From the NCBI GenBank assembly GCA_030607575.1, contig JAUWJS010000009.1, forward strand, positions 1-39,657: a DNA stretch of 39,657 nt. The letters are read 5' to 3'. The notes beneath the pieces are model-generated. The model had not been told where the DNA came from. It saw only the letters and a program-made list of their open reading frames with translations, and did no database searches. The position numbers were made by a program, and so were the translations under genes. The stretch is from Candidatus Heimdallarchaeota archaeon. Its GTDB lineage: Archaea; Asgardarchaeota; Heimdallarchaeia; Heimdallarchaeales; Heimdallarchaeaceae. Of the stretch, positions 16,057 to 24,392 are shown in pieces; position 1 is the stretch's first letter; the number at the start of each line of letters is the position of its first letter.

Positions 16057-16548
16057 TTGCCTAGGGATTTTAAAATTTATTATTGTGAAAAAATCACTGA
16101 TGAAGTCTCAGAACATGTTGAGAGATTCCTTAGTGACATCTATCAAATGCAGTTCAGATCTGTAGGTGTAAGAATCCCTAGACAAGTAGCTTGGAATACC
16201 GAAAAAAACGCTTTTGATGCCCAACTACTTCTAAACAATGCTCAATCTGAAGGATTATCCTTTTTTCTTTGGTTAATCGAATATTCATTAATTGTTAATA
16301 ATGTGTATGTTTTCGGATATGGAGAGACTATCAAGGGAACAATTGTGTCTACAGCTAGAATGGCAACTAGAACACTTACAGCAAAAGAAGTAGCATTTCA
16401 AGTTGGGATAGTTTTAGGTTTGAAACCATGTGATGGAGATTGTTTAATGAAAGAAGCTGATAGTTTTGAAGCTCTTATACAAAAACCCTCTACTTTATGT
16501 AACACATGTTCAGTAAAGTTTCAACGGGTTAAAATGAGATACATTTAA
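16057..16548 (+). CDS. Archaemetzincin-family protein lacking the catalytic zinc motif
   Basis: 163 residues clearly of the archaemetzincin (AmzA) family: the N-terminal KIYYCEKITDEV, then VNNVYVFGYGETIKGTIVST (80-99) corresponding to the family NFVFGxA...G...ST segment, and the C-terminal structural zinc site C125, C129, C148, C151 with the family methionine at M131. The catalytic motif HExxHxxGxxH is gone: F114, Q115, I118 and P124 replace the His, Glu, His and third His, while G121 and the following Cys are kept. It therefore cannot bind catalytic zinc in the normal way. A binding or regulatory role is likelier than proteolysis. Start is TTG at 16057; no in-frame ATG exists upstream near enough. 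The frame is intact, so it is not a decayed gene. Confidence 0.75.
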   Translation: MPRDFKIYYCEKITDEVSEHVERFLSDIYQMQFRSVGVRIPRQVAWNTEKNAFDAQLLLNNAQSEGLSFFLWLIEYSLIVNNVYVFGYGETIKGTIVSTARMATRTLTAKEVAFQVGIVLGLKPCDGDCLMKEADSFEALIQKPSTLCNTCSVKFQRVKMRYI

Positions 16549-16612
16549 TCAAATTAAATAACTATTCTCAGAAAGCTTTTTAGAATTAACCCTTCTATTT
16601 GTTCACACTAAT

Positions 16613-18583
16613 ATGTCGGATATTCTATTGGGTTCTCTTAATCATTTAGAAAATATGCTTTTTCAAATAAATAGCTTGATTCTAGAGAACAATCTCTTTG
16701 ATGAAGATGAGCTGTTAGGTAGCTTCAAGGTTTTTGGGGGATTATATCTGACATCCTGTGCTGAAAAATATAACTTGATAGAACCTAGTCTATCTTTTAA
16801 GAAGAAATTCTCAAAGATTTTGAAAGCTTTCCCTACTTTATATGATATTGAAATATATGAGCAATTTTCTCAATTCTACCCTAAAATAATTGAAATAAGA
16901 AATAAGTTTGGTAATGAAATAGGTTTGGACCCCTTAGGGAATCTATATCAGAAGATTTTAACAAAAACAGCGAAGCAAGGGAAAGGAATAGTTTTTACAC
17001 CAATTTACATAATAAAGTATATTCTTCACCAAGTAGGGTTTCCTAACAGATATTCAATAAGAGATAAACAAAGTATTATTGATTTATCGTCAGGATCAGG
17101 ATTATTTCTAGCACAAGCAATTGACTTACTGATTGAGCATGATGTAGACAATTTTTCTGTAAATGAAATAATTGATTATATTCAAAATTATATTGTTGGA
17201 TTTGATATTGACCCTCTAGCAGTATTTATCTCCAAATTTAATCTATCACTGATATTAATTGAACGATTTAAAGAGAAATATAATTTAGAAACATCCTTCT
17301 CTCCTAACATTTATCTTACAAACTCGCTGGACAAACAAGGAGAGGGAGATATTTTTGAAGTTAAGAAAGCAAAAAATCAACAGTATGATTTTGTTGTAGG
17401 TAACCCACCCTATATTGAAGCAAAAAGGATGGATAAACTGACTAAGAAGATTTGTTTGCTTAATTACCCTAAAGCTGCTAGAGGTCATTTTGACGTTTAT
17501 TCTTGCTTTTTAGAACTTGGTACTGATCTGTTAAAATCCAATGGAAAACTTGGATACATCATCCCCAGTAAATTTCTTAGTTCAAGATATTCAAAAGAAA
17601 TGAGAAGATATTTCCTTGAACATAATCTTATTTCAGAAATTGTTGATTTAACACATCAGAAGGTCTTTCTTCCAGCTGTTTATCCTGTCATACTCATTTT
17701 AGATAAGAATAGACTGAATGAGGAGACAATCAAACTCGCTAATAACGTTGATTATGGAGAGTTACAAACAATGAACTTCAAATCAAAGTGTAAATATGTT
17801 TCCGCAGATTTTTTTTATAAAACTACAAACAAAACCATTTTTCTTCCAGATTCAACTTCCCTTTCAATAATAGATAAGATTTACAGTGATTCTGAATATA
17901 AACTAGGCGATTTAGTTAGATTTAGATGGTCAATTTCATTTCATAGGAGAGGATTACGAGAACATTTTGTATTTGAAAAGCCAGTTAGTACCAAATCTAG
18001 GAAATTTCTAGGTGGTAAACCTTTTGGTGGAAATAGAGAAGTTGAACGATATGCTATTAACTGGAGAGGTTACTATTTGGATTATAACCATGAGAAAGCT
18101 AAGGGAATGAAAAATAACTTTCCTGAAATGGATATATTTACATCAAAGAAGATAATTATATGTCAACATGCTCTAAGGATGAGAGCAACATTAGATACTG
18201 AGGGATATATATGTAAAGATATTTTCTTACTAGGACACTTGACACAAAAAGCTAGGGACTTAAGCATCAGTCTTGAACTTATTCTTTCTCTTTTAAATTC
18301 AGAGTTATTCAGCTTTATGTATTCTATAATGTATTCAAGTACTGAGATAACCGGAAAATATCTACATTATCTACCAATGTATCTTCATGATCTACCTTTT
18401 ATTATTCCTGATAATCTACAGAATGAGTTGCTTATTCAGAAAGTGAATTTATTACTTAAGCAAGAACAATTAGATACCTCATTAGATGAAGAAGTAGACA
18501 ACTTAGTTTATGGTTTGTTTAAAGTAGATGAAGAAGAAAGAAAGTATGCAAAAAAACATATAAATCAATATCTTGTGAAATAG
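16613..18583 (+). CDS. Adenine-N6 DNA methyltransferase (Eco57I/TaqI type)
   Basis: 656-residue gamma-type N6-adenine methyltransferase. Motif X is GIVFTPIYIIKYIL (125-138), motif I is D157 to G163 (DLSSGSGLF) for S-adenosylmethionine, GFDIDPLAV (196-204) is motif II, and N-P-P-Y at 264-267 is the catalytic motif IV. The C-terminal half (about 390-620) looks like a TaqI/Eco57I target-recognition domain, with LGDLVRFRWSISF and a LLNSELFSFMYS segment common at its end. There is no nuclease motif at the N-terminus, so it is not a self-contained type IIG enzyme. No restriction gene is adjacent; the next gene, 55 bases on, is a membrane protein. It could be an orphan epigenetic methylase or the remainder of a defence system. 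Confidence 0.88.
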   Translation: MSDILLGSLNHLENMLFQINSLILENNLFDEDELLGSFKVFGGLYLTSCAEKYNLIEPSLSFKKKFSKILKAFPTLYDIEIYEQFSQFYPKIIEIRNKFGNEIGLDPLGNLYQKILTKTAKQGKGIVFTPIYIIKYILHQVGFPNRYSIRDKQSIIDLSSGSGLFLAQAIDLLIEHDVDNFSVNEIIDYIQNYIVGFDIDPLAVFISKFNLSLILIERFKEKYNLETSFSPNIYLTNSLDKQGEGDIFEVKKAKNQQYDFVVGNPPYIEAKRMDKLTKKICLLNYPKAARGHFDVYSCFLELGTDLLKSNGKLGYIIPSKFLSSRYSKEMRRYFLEHNLISEIVDLTHQKVFLPAVYPVILILDKNRLNEETIKLANNVDYGELQTMNFKSKCKYVSADFFYKTTNKTIFLPDSTSLSIIDKIYSDSEYKLGDLVRFRWSISFHRRGLREHFVFEKPVSTKSRKFLGGKPFGGNREVERYAINWRGYYLDYNHEKAKGMKNNFPEMDIFTSKKIIICQHALRMRATLDTEGYICKDIFLLGHLTQKARDLSISLELILSLLNSELFSFMYSIMYSSTEITGKYLHYLPMYLHDLPFIIPDNLQNELLIQKVNLLLKQEQLDTSLDEEVDNLVYGLFKVDEEERKYAKKHINQYLVK

Positions 18584-18638
18584 CTTGAGATAGATATTTA
18601 ACAAAGGAATTATTGATTTAGTAAGAAAGGGCTTTGAA

Positions 18639-20684
18639 ATGTCAAAAAAAGAAGAACCAACAATTATAAGTGATGAACGAAGAAAGGTTGGTTTTTCTTC
18701 ACGCATCAAAGAATTAGGAACAAAACAAGTTGAAAAAATAAAAGAAGCTTCCATTTCAGTTCAAGAGAAACTGCAAAGAGGGGCTGGAAAATTTTGGGTT
18801 TGGTTCAAAATCAAAGTTAAGGAATTTTGGAATTTTCTGAAAGAATATGTTTTTCACTATTATACTCCTATAGGATTCTTAATTCTGTTTGAATACTATA
18901 TTTTTATCTGGCCTATTTTGAAATTTCTTAAAATATTCTTCTATATAATTTTCCCCCCAAGACTAAGAAGATATTCAGTTAAGAAACTGAAAACTTTTTG
19001 GCAAACTCTACAAGTCAAAGTATTCCCAGTATTGATGAAAATTTCATTCATAATTCTAGCAGTTCTTTTCACAATTGTTACAGCTATTGGAAAGTTAAGT
19101 TTGATATTATTTGATATACTTGTTCCCAGAGGTTTAAGAGAATTAGTCCCACTACTGCAGATGTACAGAAAATATGCTCTTACAGTTGCTAATTTCCTTT
19201 CTGGGAAAAAATCTAAAGAAATTCTAGAAGTTTCGCAGGAATTAGACGAAATAGTCCTTAAAGAACGACAAATGATTAAAGCTTATCCAATTCGAAGAGG
19301 TGTGGGAGAGGTCATTAATGTTGCAATAGGAACTCCAATAATTATAATTGTTATTCCAGCAGCTATAGGGAGATTTTTTGGCATTGAGGGTTTAGATCTT
19401 ATACAGGTTTTTCAGGATTATATTGGAATAAAACCATTCTGGACTATTGCTTTGTTTGGAACAGGTTTACTTGTAGTTTCTTGGGTTGCAACAATATTCG
19501 GACCAATATATGCATTATTCCACGAATGTAGTGTTTATCTAATGAGATGGGGAGCATATCGATGGGCAAACATTTACAGAACCTTAGAGAACTTCTTCTC
19601 TTTACCATATCATGCAGCAAAATCTTCTTTCAGCTTCTTTGATGCTCCACCTGTATCTACGGAAACAATGGTGGAATTTAGACTAGAAATTATGGAAGAA
19701 GTAGATGCTATGAAAGATAAAGTTCAACAGCTTCTTTCTCTTGATCCAAGGAATGTTCCAGAGAGGTCGAAAAATAACTTAGAAAGACTTCTAAATGAAG
19801 CAGAATTATCATTAAATGAGTTAGATATATCAAAAATAACAAAACAAACAGGAAGGACTTTCGCTTTACTTATTTGGTCAAAGGAATCGTCTATTGTTCC
19901 ATGGTTGAGACAGGAAGCTAAAGCAAGATTTGCAAAGAAGAATAATATGAGTCGAAAAGAAGTTGAAAAAGCGTTCAAAGTGATTCTTACAAAAATAGAT
20001 GAAGGTTATATTAGCTACGATCTTTTTTCATCTGTTCTTATTACAGGGGCTCTCAAGGGAGTTGCAAAACAGCAAGCAAAATACGAACAAATAATGCCAG
20101 ATGTTGAATATAATAAATTAGCAATTTCATTAGCTCTTGGTGCTCAACAGTATATCAAAGATGAATTTAGTAGTATACCTCGGTATAAAAGATTAGGAAG
20201 GAAATTAGGAATTTCTCTTATCGCACCCTTTATGCCCTTTGGAATGCTTTTGTACATTTTCTATAAATTTATCAGACATGTAATTGTTTCTACATTTAGA
20301 GCAATTATTTCTATAGGTACAAGAAAGATAATCAGATTCTTCTCTCATAGATTTAAGGAGATATCTGAAACATTAACCACAACATACGATAACGTTCAGA
20401 AACGAGGGAAAACATTCAGTTGGAAAAGGGATTTGAATATTGATTTTGCTGAAATCTTTAAAAAGAGCTTCAATTTTTTGATTAAACTCCTACCTATGAT
20501 TATCTGGTTATTTTTTAAGGGGATTTATAGGTTTATCAGTCGAATATGGACAAGAAGAAGTATTGAGGAGAAGCAGAGAAGAGAGTTTGAGAGAGAGTTA
20601 ACCACAGAATCTTTAGTAGCTATGTATGAAGAAATCTATGATAAATTACTAATAACAGATTTACTACTTTCTAAACAAGAGTAA
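18639..20684 (+). CDS. Multi-pass membrane protein, uncharacterised family (paralogue 2 of 3)
   Basis: 681 residues, the longest of three related membrane proteins. Residues 1-110 are an extension: a charged helical segment then a span (YTPIGFLILFEYYIFIWPIL, 75-94) and FYIIFPPRLRR, which partly echoes the later PRGLRELVP. The conserved core follows: a span at 132-158, VPRGLRELVP (162-171), KSKEILEVSQELDEIVLKE, YPIRRGVGE (216-224), spans near 225-245 and 268-295, TIFGPIYALFH (285-295), GAYRWANIYRTLENFFSLPY (305-324) and APPV. A soluble helical region with TGALKGV and NKLAISLALGAQQY comes next, then two further spans and the C-terminal ELTTESLVAMYEEIYDKL. GATATTTAAC (18590) is a possible TATA. 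Function unknown. Confidence 0.8.
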   Translation: MSKKEEPTIISDERRKVGFSSRIKELGTKQVEKIKEASISVQEKLQRGAGKFWVWFKIKVKEFWNFLKEYVFHYYTPIGFLILFEYYIFIWPILKFLKIFFYIIFPPRLRRYSVKKLKTFWQTLQVKVFPVLMKISFIILAVLFTIVTAIGKLSLILFDILVPRGLRELVPLLQMYRKYALTVANFLSGKKSKEILEVSQELDEIVLKERQMIKAYPIRRGVGEVINVAIGTPIIIIVIPAAIGRFFGIEGLDLIQVFQDYIGIKPFWTIALFGTGLLVVSWVATIFGPIYALFHECSVYLMRWGAYRWANIYRTLENFFSLPYHAAKSSFSFFDAPPVSTETMVEFRLEIMEEVDAMKDKVQQLLSLDPRNVPERSKNNLERLLNEAELSLNELDISKITKQTGRTFALLIWSKESSIVPWLRQEAKARFAKKNNMSRKEVEKAFKVILTKIDEGYISYDLFSSVLITGALKGVAKQQAKYEQIMPDVEYNKLAISLALGAQQYIKDEFSSIPRYKRLGRKLGISLIAPFMPFGMLLYIFYKFIRHVIVSTFRAIISIGTRKIIRFFSHRFKEISETLTTTYDNVQKRGKTFSWKRDLNIDFAEIFKKSFNFLIKLLPMIIWLFFKGIYRFISRIWTRRSIEEKQRREFERELTTESLVAMYEEIYDKLLITDLLLSKQE

Positions 20685-20743
20685 TTATTTTTTTCAATTG
20701 AGAGTTTCACAACTTTAAAATTTGAATATGTGATTATATAATT

Positions 20744-22471
20744 ATGGCTTTTTCAGATAATAAGGGTGAATCAAAGGAAATTGTAGATAAACAAGAAGAA
20801 GTTATCGAAGGAGAAGAAGTTGATAAAGAGGATGTGAAAGAAGAATCTAAAGATAGAAAGATTTCATTTTCAATTGTTGCCTTCTTTATAACTATGATTT
20901 CTGTAGGTGCAAAATTTGCCTTAATAATTTTTGATATTTTTGTACCAAAAACTTTACGTGAATATGTTCCATTCTTCAATATGATGAGAAAAATAACCCT
21001 TCCAATATCTGAAATAATGGCAGGTAAGAAATCAAAAGAGATATCTGAAGTTGCAAATGAGATTGATGAACTTGAATTAAGAGGCCAGAAAGTTATGAAA
21101 GCTTATCCTTTACGTAGAACGATCGGTCAAGCAATGACCATGGGAATATCGCCTATTATTTTAGTTCTAATCCCTACCATTATCTGGGGAAAAGGATTTG
21201 TAGGATATCTTAATGATTATTTACCCCCCGTAGTAAGTATTATGCTATTAGGTACATTAATGCTCTTAATTTCCTGGGTAGTAACCTTATTTGGACCTAT
21301 TTATGTTGTTTTTCACAACTCAAGTAAATATCTATTGAAGATGGGAGCTTACAGATGGGCTTCAATCTACCAAGATCTAGAAAATATTTTTGCTATTCCT
21401 TATTATGCTGCAAGATCCTCCTTTTCTTTTCTTGCTTCACCACCAATCTCTAGTGAAACCTTTGAGGAATTCAAGCTTGATATTAAAAATGAGCTAGATG
21501 TAGTGAAGGAAAAAGTCGAAGGTCTTTTATCCCTAGATACTAAACATGTTCCTGACAGATCGAAAAAAGAGCTAGAGAAACTTCTCAAGAAAATCGATAT
21601 ACCTTTAACAGAATTTGATTTAGCGAAAGTAAAAGATTCTACATCCAGAACCTTCGCTTTACTAATTTGGGCTAAGGAAGAGTCAATTTTCCCATGGAGA
21701 AAAAATGAAGCTTTAGAAAGATTTGCAATAAGAAATAAATTGACTGTTGAGGAAGCTGAAGAAGTATTCTATACCCTAAACAGGAAGAGAAAGAAAGAAG
21801 GACTTACAGAAGAAACTATTAAATCAATTCTAATAACAGGAGCATTAAAAGGAATAGATCAACAAGAAGAGAAATATAATCAAATTATGGATGATATAGA
21901 ATCTAATAAGCTTGCCATTTCCTTAGCTCTAGGAGCTGAACAATATCTTGAAGATATATACAGACCTCTACCAAAATTCGTTGTTATCTTAAAAGCTATT
22001 GGAGTGTCTTTACTGGCAATTTTAATGCCATTTCTACTTATTATTCTAGCTGTTTTATTATACATCAAACACTTACTTTTTACTTTAGTTAAAACCATTT
22101 TCTCTAAAGGTACAATTCAAATCCATATATACATCAGAAGAAGGTACTCTGAAATCAGGGGGAATTTAATTGAAACATATCGATCAGTAAGACAAAAGGG
22201 TAAAGAATTTAGTTTCAAAGAAGATTTGGATTTTAGCTTCAAGAAATTCTTCCTATCATTTGGTAAAATTTTCCTTAAATTCCTATTATTCTTAATTAAA
22301 CTTGCTTCACTATGGTCATTGTGGAAATCTCTTTATGTTAGAATTGTTAAACTAATCCAAAGAAGAAGACCTGAAAATAGGATGCGAAGAATGTTCGAAA
22401 AAGAACTCACAACAGAATCATTGGTTTTTATGTATCAAGAAATATATGAGAAAATAGTTGTTCAAAAGTAA
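20744..22471 (+). CDS. Multi-pass membrane protein, uncharacterised family (paralogue 3 of 3)
   Basis: 575 residues, closest to its upstream neighbour. It opens with an acidic tail (EEVIEGEEVDKEDVKEES, about 18-35), then a span at 41-66, VPKTLREYVP (67-76), GKKSKEISEVANEIDELEL, YPLRRTIGQ (121-129), two span regions, TLFGPIYVVFH, GAYRWASIYQDLENIFAIPY and SPPI. The middle soluble region keeps ITGALKG and NKLAISLALGAEQY, and the C-terminus keeps ELTTESLVFMYQEIYEKI. It begins 59 bases after the previous gene; CTTTAAAAT (20712-20720) about 28 bases before the ATG suggests its own leaderless promoter. Tandem duplication followed by divergence is the likely origin. Confidence 0.8.
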   Translation: MAFSDNKGESKEIVDKQEEVIEGEEVDKEDVKEESKDRKISFSIVAFFITMISVGAKFALIIFDIFVPKTLREYVPFFNMMRKITLPISEIMAGKKSKEISEVANEIDELELRGQKVMKAYPLRRTIGQAMTMGISPIILVLIPTIIWGKGFVGYLNDYLPPVVSIMLLGTLMLLISWVVTLFGPIYVVFHNSSKYLLKMGAYRWASIYQDLENIFAIPYYAARSSFSFLASPPISSETFEEFKLDIKNELDVVKEKVEGLLSLDTKHVPDRSKKELEKLLKKIDIPLTEFDLAKVKDSTSRTFALLIWAKEESIFPWRKNEALERFAIRNKLTVEEAEEVFYTLNRKRKKEGLTEETIKSILITGALKGIDQQEEKYNQIMDDIESNKLAISLALGAEQYLEDIYRPLPKFVVILKAIGVSLLAILMPFLLIILAVLLYIKHLLFTLVKTIFSKGTIQIHIYIRRRYSEIRGNLIETYRSVRQKGKEFSFKEDLDFSFKKFFLSFGKIFLKFLLFLIKLASLWSLWKSLYVRIVKLIQRRRPENRMRRMFEKELTTESLVFMYQEIYEKIVVQK

Positions 22472-22578
22472 TAAACATAATTTAACTACCCACATATGGA
22501 AAACAAAACTTAAAAATGAGATGCTGATTTCTTTTTTTGTCTTAAAGAGTCATAATGTGATAATTGAGCTGTATTCAG

Positions 22579-23706
22579 ATGTCAAAAACTGATGAACCCG
22601 TATTAAAAAAATTTGGACCAGCGGTGATATCCTTAGCTAATGCAGCTAGAGCTTTTGATGCACCAGTAAGATATCCTGTTCTCTTTAGAGCTCCTTTCTT
22701 AGGAACTGAAGGATTAAAAGGTACAATGGCATTTCCAAGAATGTCATCATTTGTTACTCTTATAGAGCACTTCTTAGGATTAGTCATTCTTTTTCCTATA
22801 CTTTTCTTCACTCGAGGGTTTGGAAAACTGAAAGAAGCAATGAAGAGTTTTACTAAACTTGAATGGTTTTCTGTTATTTTCATCTCAGTTGGGGGATCAG
22901 CACTTGGACTGTTTTTCTTTCTTATTTCGTTTGCTCTTGGGAATCCAACAATAGCGATATTATTACAAAAAGCTCAACCACTTATAACAATCATTTTTGC
23001 TTTTTTCATACTTAAGGAAAGACCTAAGAAACTATTTTGGGGGGCCTTACTATTAGCTCTTGCTGGAATTGGTTTGATTATAACCCCCGATATCATGGTA
23101 AGACCTAATATTACTGAGATTCTTCTTAAGGTTGATTTGTCTGCAATACGTGAGTTTCCATCACTTGCTAGTCAATCATTTGACTATACAGGGTTAATAG
23201 CGATTCTTTGTTCTTTAATTGCGGCTACATTATGGGGGGGTTCAACTGTTTTTGGTAGAGTATTAACAAAGAAAGTGAATTATTGGGATCTGACTCTAAT
23301 TCGTTACATAGGCGGCTTCTCATTTCTAGTAGTTTTCAATATCATTCTTTTTACTTATAACGCAGATTATTTTGGTATGTTAGGTAATTCAATTGGAGTT
23401 TTTGGTCCTTGGAATTGGCAGTGGCCTATGATCATCTGTATATTGTTTTCTACAATTTTTACAGGTGGAATATTGCCCTTAGCTTTATACTACTTTGGGC
23501 TTAAACGAACAAAAGCATCAATTGCTGGTATTGCAGAATTAGCATTTCCTTTGTTGGCCATATTAGTGAATTTTATCTTTCTAGGAGCAACCCTTGATTG
23601 GTATCAAGGTGCAGGAGCTATTATATTACTAGTTACAGTATCAGCATTATCATTTATCAACGCTAAAGAAAAGGAAAAAAAACCCAGTAATTTCATGGAT
23701 ACATAA
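22579..23706 (+). CDS. EamA/DMT-family transporter
   Basis: Ten-helix drug/metabolite transporter with two EamA halves. The first half has GNPTIAILLQKAQPLITIIF followed by ILKERPKKLFWGALLLALAG, the usual end of an EamA repeat. The second begins LIAILCSLIAATLWGGSTVF and ends ASIAGIAELAFPLLAILVNF with ILLVTVSALSFI. An inserted stretch (VRPNITEILLKVDLSAIREF) between halves is longer than usual and probably lies at the cytoplasmic or outside loop. I start at the ATG at 22579 (375 residues); an in-frame TTG five codons earlier has no ribosome site. The N-terminal 30 residues are hydrophilic. Substrate is unknown; the family exports amino acids or metabolites. It is convergent with the next gene. 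Confidence 0.87.
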   Translation: MSKTDEPVLKKFGPAVISLANAARAFDAPVRYPVLFRAPFLGTEGLKGTMAFPRMSSFVTLIEHFLGLVILFPILFFTRGFGKLKEAMKSFTKLEWFSVIFISVGGSALGLFFFLISFALGNPTIAILLQKAQPLITIIFAFFILKERPKKLFWGALLLALAGIGLIITPDIMVRPNITEILLKVDLSAIREFPSLASQSFDYTGLIAILCSLIAATLWGGSTVFGRVLTKKVNYWDLTLIRYIGGFSFLVVFNIILFTYNADYFGMLGNSIGVFGPWNWQWPMIICILFSTIFTGGILPLALYYFGLKRTKASIAGIAELAFPLLAILVNFIFLGATLDWYQGAGAIILLVTVSALSFINAKEKEKKPSNFMDT

Positions 23707-23712
23707 GCTAAA

Positions 23713-24276
23713 TTACCAATCAATTCCAAATGTTATCTCTAGGATATTAGGACCTAGAACTTTTCCATGATTGAAATTCAACAAGGTTATTCTATTTTTT
23801 AGATATGAACGAACATCGTTCAATAGAATTTCATAGCTACTACTATCAATTTCCTTCTCTAAATGAAGGGTTGCATTGAATATTTTCATCGCACTATCAT
23901 ACTCGATGTCAAGTTCTGTAAATGAATGTTTGAAGAATTTTGATGAAAACATTTCTTGAATTTCATTATATCTTTCAGTTAAGAACCATTGAGGGACCAG
24001 TTCTTCTTCTTCTTCGGCTACATCTTTGTAAGTCTCTTTTTTCTTCCCATGGTAATCTCCCAACAGTTTGAATATTAGCTCATTTACCCTAAGTAAAAGA
24101 TAGTCATTGAAGCTCTCACTTGTCAGTAGTTTCCCCTTAACTTGTTCATAGTAATCACTAAACATCTCATCACTATAATGAATCATCTTGGATTCAAACC
24201 ATTTCCCAACAATCTCAAGAATATCATTTGTATTAAACTGAAAAACCAGCTTATTTGGTCTATCTTCATCATTCAT
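23713..24276 (-). CDS. Soluble protein of unknown function
   Basis: 187 residues from the ATG at 24276, which has GAGAGGAT four bases upstream; an in-frame start further out (24351) would overlap the TATATA promoter near 24325-24335. No family is recognised. The protein is rich in Glu/Lys and aromatic residues, with KWFESKMIHYSDEMFSDYYE, an acidic loop EEEEELVPQWF and a C-terminal beta-like segment LLNFNHGKVLGPNILEITFG. There is no membrane span, cysteine pair or nucleotide motif. It lies between a convergent EamA transporter and an upstream membrane cytochrome-like gene on the same strand, 116 bases away, so the two may be expressed separately. Confidence 0.6.
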   Translation of the reverse strand: MNDEDRPNKLVFQFNTNDILEIVGKWFESKMIHYSDEMFSDYYEQVKGKLLTSESFNDYLLLRVNELIFKLLGDYHGKKKETYKDVAEEEEELVPQWFLTERYNEIQEMFSSKFFKHSFTELDIEYDSAMKIFNATLHLEKEIDSSSYEILLNDVRSYLKNRITLLNFNHGKVLGPNILEITFGIDW

Positions 24277-24392
24277 AATAATCCTCTCAAATGGATATAA
24301 TATTGTATACATAGTATTTCCTTGCTTATATATTATTCTAAAATACAACATATTTCCTATAAAATCAGAAACTACTTCAACTTCTATCTACT

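Noticed and set aside
16613-18583. Complete restriction-modification, BREX or DISARM locus
   Set aside because: Only the methyltransferase is recognisable; no nuclease, ATPase or PglZ-like gene is nearby.
21122-21140. GGTCA-N5-TGACC repeat resembling the 11662 operator
   Set aside because: It lies inside a coding region far from any promoter and the spacer differs; most likely chance.
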